Assembly (NCBI GenBank): GCA_000739535.1 | Contig: DF820463.1 | Coordinates: 1,033,956 to 1,089,259, forward strand | Length of the DNA: 55,304 nt | Origin: Candidatus Vecturithrix granuli | GTDB taxonomy: Bacteria; Moduliflexota; Moduliflexia; Moduliflexales; Moduliflexaceae | Direction: 5' to 3' | Part shown: positions 48,731 to 55,304 of the stretch, one piece after another | Layout: each line of letters starts with the position of its first letter | Numbering within the stretch: position 1 is the first letter of the stretch | Notes under the pieces: model-generated | The model's input: the letters and a program-made list of their open reading frames with translations, nothing else | What the model was told of the DNA's origin: nothing | The model's database searches: none | Program-made: the position numbers and the translations under genes

Positions 48731-49921
48731 CTAAAACGCATATTTTAATCGCACAAACAGGGCATTCCCCTGGTTGCCCCATTCGGTTGAGGCAGCACCA
48801 AAGGTTGTATAGCCGGTCAGCAGCAGATCCAGATTGGTGGCAACTGACCAGGTGAATGATGGCATTAGAAGCGCGGAGCGATCATCAGGGTTGTAAATTC
48901 CAAAAATTGACGCACGCAGGAGCGGCGTAAGATCGTAAGCGAATTCCTGAAAAATAGACCAACGGGCCGGGGAGAGCATGTTTGCATCCATTGCTTGCAG
49001 GGCAAACTCCCCGGCCTGTTCGGATTTGCCGTTACTGTTGTACATGGTTTCCGTATGGATATAGAATGTATTCGGAAAGGTATAGTCAAACGACAAGACC
49101 ACACTGGCAACCCAGGCATTGTCTGCATACAATGAGCGCCCGAGAAGGGGTGATACCTCGTGATCAGTGGCTTCTCCTTTATTGGGAGGATCGCTGATGC
49201 TCACTTCGCCTCGGAAGCCTGCCCCTTTGATATCTCCGGTCCACGCGCCGCCGAACACGCGGCGTTGATTCTTTAACGCTGCGATCACAAAAAAATCATA
49301 GTTATGCAGATTGGTTGACCACAACCCCGCGAATGTCCGCTTGTATTCATCTTCGTCAGGCTTGAAGGCGAATTCGACTTTTGAGACTGCCCCTGTGTAA
49401 TATTGCATCCGCACAGCATCCGTACCGGGGCGTTCCTCATAATCAAAATCCAGCACAGATAACGGATTGAACAGGTCAATCACATTCCAAACTAACGAGG
49501 TGCCCCAGGCAATCCGCTGTCTTCCGATAGAGACCTGCAACTTGTTGAGCATATAGTCCAGGTACAAACGGTCTATTTGACCATACCCAAAGGATTTCTG
49601 CTGATCCCACAAAGTCGCATCCAATTTGGGGTGGTCGTAATCCTGTTGAATTTCTTCCATGAATGCAGGCAAATCGTGTACCGAATCACCGTAAAAACCT
49701 CTGAACCGGAGTTCCAGAACTGCTATGAGAGAATCGGTCGGATACCAGCGGGAATTGATACGAACATGGAGAAGATGATCATTCAGCCGATCCACAGGGG
49801 GCGTATCAGTCGTCGAAAACAGATATTTCACATAGCCGTTGAGATCGTAAGACCGTGTCTGGGCTGCTGCGTAAAAAGGGATAAAAAGAAGAATAACTAA
49901 TGTGATGAATTTGATTTTCAT
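48731..49921 (-). CDS. Outer-membrane beta-barrel protein (DUF1302/porin-like)
   Basis: 396 aa from ATG 49921 (a TTG at 49945 is possible). Signal peptide about 1-21 (FIPFYAAAQ). The mature part alternates short amphipathic strands (SYDLNGYVKYLFS, QIDRLYLDYMLNKLQVSIGRQRIAW, GNALFVRLKYAF) and ends in Phe, the usual Bam signal. It is the last gene of the Lol-like minus-strand operon. Likely the outer-membrane component working with the LolA-like carrier and FtsX-type transporter. Confidence 0.8.
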   Translation of the reverse strand: MKIKFITLVILLFIPFYAAAQTRSYDLNGYVKYLFSTTDTPPVDRLNDHLLHVRINSRWYPTDSLIAVLELRFRGFYGDSVHDLPAFMEEIQQDYDHPKLDATLWDQQKSFGYGQIDRLYLDYMLNKLQVSIGRQRIAWGTSLVWNVIDLFNPLSVLDFDYEERPGTDAVRMQYYTGAVSKVEFAFKPDEDEYKRTFAGLWSTNLHNYDFFVIAALKNQRRVFGGAWTGDIKGAGFRGEVSISDPPNKGEATDHEVSPLLGRSLYADNAWVASVVLSFDYTFPNTFYIHTETMYNSNGKSEQAGEFALQAMDANMLSPARWSIFQEFAYDLTPLLRASIFGIYNPDDRSALLMPSFTWSVATNLDLLLTGYTTFGAASTEWGNQGNALFVRLKYAF

Positions 49922-49954
49922 AAGCCAGTATATCCCAAGTTTCAATTAAGAGTT

Positions 49955-50110
49955 TTACCCCCCTGCTCCTGGCAGGTCTGTTAAGTTCTTTAGGTGTTGG
50001 TCATCTCGACTTCGCTCGATGACCGGAACACCGCACGTCGAGCGAAGTCGAGACGTTATATTTTGCGAGAACTTAACAGCCCTGCCTTTTCCTGGGAGGG
50101 AGAGGGGGGA
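49955..50110. repeat. Nested palindromes between barrel and LolD-type genes
   Basis: Three layers. Outer C-rich/G-rich family F halves. Middle inverted pair GGCAGGTCTGTTAAGTTCT (49971-49989) and its partner (50068-50086, one mismatch). Inner pair TCTCGACTTCGCTCGA / TCGAGCGAAGTCGAGA (about 50007-50054). Confidence 0.75.
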
Positions 50111-50116
50111 GAGATA

Positions 50117-50803
50117 CTATCCCTCCAGTTGATCCGATTTAATCCCCCCGTCTTCGAGCGTCACAACTCGTCGGGCGCGTTTGATGACCCTGGCGTCATG
50201 CGTGGAAAAGATGAAAGTCATGGCATACCTGGCATTTAAGGTTTCCATGAGATCAAGTAACGCTTCGGCCGAGGTGGAATCTAAATTGGCGGTAGGTTCA
50301 TCCGCCAGCACACAATTCGGGTGCGACGCCAGGGCGCGAGCCACAGCCACGCGCTGCTGTTGTCCGCCTGATAATTGCGATGGCATCCGATCCAGGCGAT
50401 CACTCAAGCCCACCGCGTCTAAGAATTCCCTGGCACGTTGGCTTCTTTCCCGTTTGGGGATCCGTTGCAACAACATGATAAACTCCACATTCTCCTGGGC
50501 AGTGAAAACCGGAATCAAATTATACGCCTGAAACACGAATCCGATATGATGCAGCCGATAATCAATTATTTTCCCGGAGGATAATGTGGCAATATCGGTT
50601 CCATCAACAATGATGCGCCCGTTGGTGGGTTTATCAAGTCCGCCAACAAGATTCAGCAAGGTCGTCTTCCCTGACCCCGATGGGCCAACGATCGCGGTGA
50701 ATTCTTGCTTTTCGATCTGCAACGTGACATTCTTCACGGCATGTACGGGGACTACGGTTGTGTTATAGATTTTATCCAGATTTTTTAATTCAATGAGCGC
50801 CAT
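50117..50803 (-). CDS. LolD/MacB-type ABC ATPase
   Basis: 228 aa. Walker A GPSGSGKTT, Q-loop FVFQAYNLIPVFTAQENVEF, signature LSGGQQQRVAVARAL, Walker B CVLADEPTANLDS, switch STHDARVI. The size and LolD-like Q-loop text fit an ATPase for FtsX/MacB-type transporters, with the two permeases encoded immediately upstream. Energises substrate extraction from the inner membrane, not import. Confidence 0.95.
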   Translation of the reverse strand: MALIELKNLDKIYNTTVVPVHAVKNVTLQIEKQEFTAIVGPSGSGKTTLLNLVGGLDKPTNGRIIVDGTDIATLSSGKIIDYRLHHIGFVFQAYNLIPVFTAQENVEFIMLLQRIPKRERSQRAREFLDAVGLSDRLDRMPSQLSGGQQQRVAVARALASHPNCVLADEPTANLDSTSAEALLDLMETLNARYAMTFIFSTHDARVIKRARRVVTLEDGGIKSDQLEG

Positions 50804-50869
50804 AAGTTATCCTCCTGATTTTTTTACCTCACCCCTGCCCCCTGAAAAACTCCTCTCCCCTTTGGTGAG

Positions 50870-50996
50870 CAGGGGTGTTAAGTTCTCTCAGGAGTGCGAC
50901 GCGGTCGTCGCAGCGGCATTTCATCAGCCGCCCTTGTCAGAGTGTTGCTCTGATGCGATGACCTCATCGCACTCCTGAGAGAACTTAACACCCCTG
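50870..50996. repeat. 30-bp perfect inverted repeat nested in a C-rich/G-rich repeat
   Basis: CAGGGGTGTTAAGTTCTCTC... (50870-50899) is exactly inverted at 50967-50996. The loop contains further hairpins. The element sits inside family F halves at about 50825-50869 and 50997-51020. The TTAAGTTCT core is shared with 49971-50086. Confidence 0.85.
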
Positions 50997-51034
50997 TCCT
51001 TATGGGAGGGACTGGGGGGCAGATCCTTAATACG

Positions 51035-52249
51035 TCAATACGTTCTGATTGCCTCTGAGGGCTGAATATGAATCGCTTTCCAGGCTGGCAGCAACGCCGC
51101 AATATTCGCTGTCGCAATAATCATGAGCGTCAAGATAATGTACATCGCCACCGGCAGAAAGGGATACACCATAGCACTTGCACCGAAGCTTTCAAAACCT
51201 GATGCAAACGCCGAGAAATCTATGCCTGTCAAAGAAAAATACCGGATTGAGACTCCGCTGATCGCCATCCCGCCAAGTCCTCCGGTGATCGAGAGGAAAA
51301 TCGTCTCTAACAGGATCATGGCAAACACATACCGTTTTTTCATGCCAACCGCGATCAACATGCCCAGTTCGCGGATACGATCAACCACCGACATGAGCAT
51401 GGTATTCGTAATACCAAAGAGCAGCGCCAACAAGATAATCCCAACAAAAACATACGATGAATAGATCATCATCACAGACACAACGGCAATCTCCGGGGCG
51501 ATCTCCCTCCAGGTCTGGACGAGCAGGGTGTCATACTTGGTTTTGAGCATCTCGGCGACCTGCGGCATGATTTTGACAGAGGTCGTGCGGACGGCTATTT
51601 CATGGATGATCGGCGTAGTTTCCAACACCCGGAACAGATCGCCTTGCAGCACAAAAACGTTCATTTCATCGAACAACGCCGACTCGGTTTTGAAAATACC
51701 CACCACCCGGCAGGCAACCGAGATAAACGACACATCCAGCCCCTGAAAACTCAAGACGATTTTGGAGTTCAGTTTCAGATTGAGCCGCGTCGCCAGTTTC
51801 TGTCCTATCACAATCGGGTTTTTCCGGTCTGATTCGAAATAGTCGCCGGCAATGATTTTTTCAGGCAGATTGGTAGTCTGTTTCGCTTCGTCCGGGATGA
51901 TGCCCACAATCGTTACTCCAAAACTTGAGGCCGGCGAGGCCGCCATACCTTCGATCAATGTTCGGCCTGAAACCGCTTTCACCCCTGCAATATTGCGGAT
52001 CTCGGCTACGACACTAGGTCCATCAGGAATGATATTTGTCATCTCTTTCTCAATAGGATACGCATTGTGATGGATCTGAATATGCGCCAGATCACGGTCA
52101 ATCGCGCTATTGACAATTGATTCGCCCATCCCCATCATTAACGCGCCTGCCATGAGACCACCCCACAGACCAAATATCATGGCCACAAGAATAATCAGAC
52201 TGCGTTTTTTATTCCTCCAAATATTTTTCCACGCCAGAATAAGTAACAT
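51035..52249 (-). CDS. FtsX/LolC-type ABC permease, subunit 2
   Basis: 404 aa. One N-terminal membrane segment (RNKKRSLIILVAMIFGLWGG), a large periplasmic MacB-PCD-like domain (about 45-265), and three C-terminal segments with SVVDRIRELGMLIAVGMKKR, the FtsX hallmark. It forms a pair with the next permease and the LolD-type ATPase. Homologous to its neighbour and identical in length. Confidence 0.92.
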   Translation of the reverse strand: MLLILAWKNIWRNKKRSLIILVAMIFGLWGGLMAGALMMGMGESIVNSAIDRDLAHIQIHHNAYPIEKEMTNIIPDGPSVVAEIRNIAGVKAVSGRTLIEGMAASPASSFGVTIVGIIPDEAKQTTNLPEKIIAGDYFESDRKNPIVIGQKLATRLNLKLNSKIVLSFQGLDVSFISVACRVVGIFKTESALFDEMNVFVLQGDLFRVLETTPIIHEIAVRTTSVKIMPQVAEMLKTKYDTLLVQTWREIAPEIAVVSVMMIYSSYVFVGIILLALLFGITNTMLMSVVDRIRELGMLIAVGMKKRYVFAMILLETIFLSITGGLGGMAISGVSIRYFSLTGIDFSAFASGFESFGASAMVYPFLPVAMYIILTLMIIATANIAALLPAWKAIHIQPSEAIRTY

Positions 52250-52257
52250 AGGCTTCT

Positions 52258-52365
52258 AATAGCACACTGATTGGACTGATTGGGCTGATGTCCACTGATA
52301 CTTTCTTTGTTTATGGGTTTTGATCAGCGTTGTTCAGCCCAATCAGTCCAATCAGTGTGCTATTT
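52258..52365. repeat. 31-bp perfect inverted repeat between the two permease genes
   Basis: AATAGCACACTGATTGGACT... (52258-52288) is exactly inverted at 52335-52365, loop of 46 nt. It occupies the whole intergenic space. Confidence 0.85.
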
Positions 52366-52373
52366 GGATATTC

Positions 52374-53588
52374 CTAAGCATGCAGGGCCTTAACAGGTTC
52401 CAGTCTCAGGATAAACAATACCGGATAGAGCGCGGTCGCCAGGGCAATAATGAGCACTACCAGGGTCTGACTGAGAAAGACAATCGGGTCTGTACTAAAG
52501 GTAACCAGCGCTTCGAATCCTAATTTATCCATTGCTTTGGCGGCATCTCCGGCAATACGAATCGGGTGCTGGTAGAGATACAAGATCAGCGGTAAACTCC
52601 CGATAACGCCTGTTATCGCTCCGATACAGGCAATAAACATCGTTTCCAGCGTCGTCACCCAAATCAGCCGCCATTTTTTCATACCGACAGCGATCAAAAT
52701 ACCAAATTCTTTCGTCCGCTCCGCGACCATCATCATCACCGTACCGAGTACCCCAAAACCAATCACGATATAGAGAATGGCCAGCATCACAATCCCACTA
52801 GCGTTATCAAGCTGGATATGTTGATTCATATCGGGCATCATTTGATCCCAGGTCATAATCGTATAATTGTTCCCCAAAGTTGCACGCAACTGTGTTAACA
52901 CAGGATCTAAATACCTGATATTCTCGATCATAATGGGCAGAGAGGTAATCCTGTCCGCTGCAGAAAAGATATTTTGCGCCGCCGGCAACGACAGAAAGAC
53001 AAAACTCAGATCCATCTCTTGAAATGGTAATTGTACCAGGCCGATCACCGGAATCTGAGCCGCCGCCGTTTCGCCATGATAGCCCTGTCCGTAAAGCACC
53101 AGGTTCTCTCCCAGACGAATTTTTAAGCGTTGCGCTAACCCAGCACCGATAAGAGCGCCATCGGAATTGAGCGTGAGATATTGTCCCTGGACCAATCGTT
53201 TCTGTAAGCCGGTCATCTGATCTTCCAGCACAGGTTCGATGCCGATGACCTGTGCGACTTTGGTTGCCGTATCGGAAGAAGCCAGCGCAAAGGCTTCCAG
53301 GCGAGGCGTCATGGTCGTCACGTGGGGGATGCTGCTTATATCTTGCTGCCAGTTCTGCTCAAGCACAATACTTTTGTCCAAAGAGCGATCATCCCAGTAC
53401 CCGTTTCCCTGCACCTGCACATATCCTGTAAAGAGCCTGGCTGCGGAGTGAATCATATAACCGTATGTTCCGCGCTGGGTTGAACGCATGACTGTGGCCA
53501 AAAGCACGGCGAAGAACACGGAAGCGACGACAATCAGCGTCCGTTTTTTATTGCGCCAGATATTACGCCAACTTAAAGTGAAGTACAT
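52374..53588 (-). CDS. FtsX/LolC-type ABC permease, subunit 1
   Basis: 404 aa. WRNIWRNKKRTLIVVASVFF at the N-terminus, a periplasmic domain of about 220 residues, then VAERTKEFGILIAVGMKKW and two more membrane segments. Same architecture as the 51035 product; the two presumably heterodimerise like LolC/LolE. It starts 11 bp after the LolA-like gene. Confidence 0.92.
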   Translation of the reverse strand: MYFTLSWRNIWRNKKRTLIVVASVFFAVLLATVMRSTQRGTYGYMIHSAARLFTGYVQVQGNGYWDDRSLDKSIVLEQNWQQDISSIPHVTTMTPRLEAFALASSDTATKVAQVIGIEPVLEDQMTGLQKRLVQGQYLTLNSDGALIGAGLAQRLKIRLGENLVLYGQGYHGETAAAQIPVIGLVQLPFQEMDLSFVFLSLPAAQNIFSAADRITSLPIMIENIRYLDPVLTQLRATLGNNYTIMTWDQMMPDMNQHIQLDNASGIVMLAILYIVIGFGVLGTVMMMVAERTKEFGILIAVGMKKWRLIWVTTLETMFIACIGAITGVIGSLPLILYLYQHPIRIAGDAAKAMDKLGFEALVTFSTDPIVFLSQTLVVLIIALATALYPVLFILRLEPVKALHA

Positions 53589-53599
53589 CTGTATCCCTC

Positions 53600-54361
53600 C
53601 TATCGAACCCGTTTCATGTTTTGTTCTGAAAAGAAGGACGTATCAATTGGGGGATTGAATTCAATCGCCAGATACTCCATGACCGTTTTCTGATTGGGCT
53701 TGTCGAGCGGCGTCATTTCCCAATGCGTCGGTATCGTTCGCCCGCCCATTTCCTGCACCTTACTCCCGACCATGGATCTCATCAGCACGTCCTCTTCATC
53801 ATAAAAATCCTCTTTGAGTTGGAGATAACTTTCTTTCGCAATCCAGGTGATAATCTTGCCCCACACGACGCCCGCTTCGGGTTTGGGGATCATTTGGATT
53901 TTATAACAGTCATATCCGGCATATTGTTCTTCCGCAATGATACTGTGATCATAATCTACAACGATAGAGGATTCGCGCACAAGATCATCGTTTGTGAAGT
54001 CAGACCCCATCCAGGGTTGCAGCATCATGGAAGGTGGAATTTTAATCACGCGCTGAACCGCCGGAATCCAGTTCCATACCTCCTTTTGGCGTTTCAGTGT
54101 GACCGTCCCTTTGTCTTTGGCCGGACTGGTCACCAATACCAATGCGTAGTCGGGCTCGACGGCCCAGACTTTCATGGTCATCGTGCGCGACCAATCGGGC
54201 TTGATAACAGTCATGGAGAGTTCACTGGTACTGCTATTCGCCCGCATTAATTGATCGGCCTTTTGCACGATGTCTTTTGGGGTCTCCGCCATCACGGGTG
54301 TACAACACAGCAAAAATAGAACAACACGTAACATTCGAGCAACTATTCTTTGAGACGTCAT
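53600..54361 (-). CDS. LolA-like outer-membrane lipoprotein-sorting protein
   Basis: 253 aa. Signal peptide about 1-25 (LCCTPVMAE). The fold pattern of the PF17131 group is visible: KADQLMRANSSTSELSMTVI, SRTMTMKVWAVEPDYALVLV, KEVWNWIPAVQRVIKIPPSMM, MGSDFTNDDLVRES. A periplasmic carrier for lipid or lipoprotein. First gene of the operon with two FtsX-type permeases, an ATPase and a barrel protein: a complete trans-envelope path. Confidence 0.9.
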   Translation of the reverse strand: MTSQRIVARMLRVVLFLLCCTPVMAETPKDIVQKADQLMRANSSTSELSMTVIKPDWSRTMTMKVWAVEPDYALVLVTSPAKDKGTVTLKRQKEVWNWIPAVQRVIKIPPSMMLQPWMGSDFTNDDLVRESSIVVDYDHSIIAEEQYAGYDCYKIQMIPKPEAGVVWGKIITWIAKESYLQLKEDFYDEEDVLMRSMVGSKVQEMGGRTIPTHWEMTPLDKPNQKTVMEYLAIEFNPPIDTSFFSEQNMKRVR

Positions 54362-54494
54362 GAGTATTTTCCTCCTACTCCTGTACTGACGGAGCGATTG
54401 TGGGAACTTTGGGATTGTCTGAACTGATCATATTTTCATTCCGAATACGGCAGAACATTCTGCATTGATGATCAAAAATATACGATAAGCATAT

Positions 54495-54544
54495 TTAAAA
54501 ACTATTTTCGTCTATAAAATAATTATTGGTATAGTATTTGTCAA
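54495..54544 (-). promoter_or_regulatory. Promoter and candidate TetR operator of the Lol-like operon
   Basis: Minus strand TTGACA (complement of 54539-54544), 17-bp spacer, TATTTT (complement of 54516-54521). TTTAAAAACTATTTTCG at 54494-54510 (plus strand) matches the TetR-gene region at 48593-48609. GGTATAGTATTTGTCAAG here parallels AGTATAGTGTCTGTCAAG there. Confidence 0.6.
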
Positions 54545-54652
54545 GCAAAAATTTACGATTTATGTATTTTTTTATAAATATCGTAAACCTGTCAGGTCAT
54601 AAAAGAGTTATACATTTTTGGTCGGTATTCATCGCCGCAGATATAGGGCTGG

Positions 54653-54863
54653 TTAGACATCTTCCGGCGAAAATCGAGAAAGTACTCCATCATTTTCCTT
54701 TACAAAAAATAGAAAAAGGGCCACATTGTTTCTGTGACAGGCAGCATGTTTCAAAACCTAAGTAAGTATGAATGATTAATGTTTGATTTCTCTCGCAAAG
54801 CCCGCAAAGCTCGCAAAGAATGGATATTCAAAGACTTTGCGTCTTTGCGGGCTTTGCGAGAAA
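54653..54863. repeat. Repeat-rich leader before the methyltransferase gene
   Basis: 54653-54702 is the second copy of the unit at 47871-47919. 54788-54818 and 54835-54863 are inverted arms of a GCAAAG-rich hairpin. No protein could be called in 54362-54911. Confidence 0.65.
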
Positions 54864-54911
54864 CTGAAAAAAATTATTCATATTCAGAACGCTCAGAAAG
54901 CGTAAAGGATT

Positions 54912-55304
54912 ATGACTGAAATCCTGTGGGAAGGCAAATATAAAAACGGCAAGAAAGCCGCGCCGATTCGGATCGCATTACCGTTTCAAACCATCGAAAC
55001 CGTAAATGAAAGCGCGCAGCAGCGCCAGATGAACCTCGACCTCTTTTCCTCGTCCTTTGAGGGAGGCCGGGGTGGAGGTGAGTGGCGCAACCGCCTGATC
55101 TGGGGCGATAAAAAATACGTGCTGCCCAGTTTGCTGCCCGAATTTGCGGGTAAGGTCAACCTGATTTACATTGACCCGCCTTTCGACACCGGCGCGAATT
55201 TCTCCTTTACCGCCACAATACCGGCCACCCCCCTGTCCCCTAAAACCACCCCCGGCCCCGCCTTATCAAGGAGGGGGGAAGAAGAGGATGGTGTAACTTC
55301 CCCC
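54912..55304 (+). CDS. Site-specific DNA methyltransferase (type III Mod/COG2189-like), 5' part
   Basis: 131 codons to the window end, no stop; ATG 54912 with AAAGGA upstream. Starts MTEILWEGKYKNGKKAAPIR, then ALPFQTIETVNESAQQRQM, NRLIWGDKKYVLPSLLPEF, and the catalytic IYIDPPFDTGANFSFT (DPPF). Adenine N6 methyltransferase by family. Two stretches look like in-frame insertions of the C/G-rich family F repeat: a Gly-rich EGGRGGGE piece and a Pro-rich TPLSPKTTPGPALSRRGEEE piece after the DPPF motif. The rest of the gene and any restriction partner lie outside the window. Confidence 0.85.
   Translation, partial: MTEILWEGKYKNGKKAAPIRIALPFQTIETVNESAQQRQMNLDLFSSSFEGGRGGGEWRNRLIWGDKKYVLPSLLPEFAGKVNLIYIDPPFDTGANFSFTATIPATPLSPKTTPGPALSRRGEEEDGVTSP

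Noticed and set aside
54538-54765. Open frame of 75 codons upstream of the methyltransferase
   Set aside because: It overlaps a promoter and an interspersed repeat unit and has no family resemblance.
1-55304. CRISPR arrays, tRNA or rRNA genes
   Set aside because: The many short repeats are palindromic and scattered, not evenly spaced with unique spacers; no cloverleaf or rRNA sequence was recognised.

Overview
The window looks like the chromosome of a Gram-negative, sigma-54-using heterotroph. Evidence: outer-membrane beta-barrel and Lol-type export genes, a PEP-CTERM protein with a -24/-12 promoter, many RbsA/RbsC-type sugar ABC genes, a tripartite tricarboxylate transporter, moderate GC, and intergenic spaces packed with palindromic repeats. 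This mix recalls the candidate phylum KSB3 (Modulibacteria; Vecturithrix/Moduliflexus-like), but that placement is inference from gene content. No rRNA, tRNA or CRISPR array was seen.

Layout. (1) 1-1382: a degenerate tyrosine recombinase behind a promoter region full of palindromes. (2) 1565-4724, minus strand: a two-component system whose kinase has an RbsA-like sugar ABC ATPase as its N-terminal input domain, followed by PAS and histidine-kinase domains. Its partner is an NtrC-type sigma-54 activator. (3) 4761-15099: a sigma-54 promoter with an upstream palindrome faces a catabolic operon: RbsA/RbsC/RbsB-type transporter, FGGY kinase, two tandem GpsA-like dehydrogenases, RpiB-like isomerase, second FGGY kinase. 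The order kinase, polyol-phosphate dehydrogenase, RpiB resembles erythritol-type pathways. (4) 15383-22925: dipeptide ABC importer with an M24 peptidase inside the operon. (5) 23089-27210: Zn-ribbon DNA methylase, a PIN toxin-antitoxin pair flanked by a 24-bp direct repeat, and an exported SagB-like nitroreductase. (6) 27537-30516: a periplasmic binding protein paired with a histidine kinase and no permease. (7) 30687-46003: a second catabolic island: 2-oxoacid dehydrogenase E1 alpha/beta with a free-standing lipoyl protein, aldo/keto reductase, Lsr/Rha-type sugar ABC importer, TctCBA importer, DapA-family aldolase, DhaK, DhaL and an AllA-like protein. (8) 46604-47575: PEP-CTERM protein. (9) 47969-54361, minus strand: TetR regulator, beta-barrel protein, LolD-type ATPase, two FtsX/LolC-type permeases and a LolA-like protein. 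The regulator and the operon have look-alike promoter/operator regions, and the block is bracketed by a direct repeat linked to a methyltransferase relic. (10) 54912-end: 5' part of a DNA methyltransferase.

The strongest candidate for something undescribed is the ABC ATPase-PAS-histidine kinase fusion. With its activator and the sigma-54 promoter next door it suggests a transport ATPase module reused as the sensor that controls a sugar/polyol transport operon. A second theme is the density of palindromic elements: several recurring families, some nested inside one another, some just upstream of start codons, and some forming part of coding sequences.
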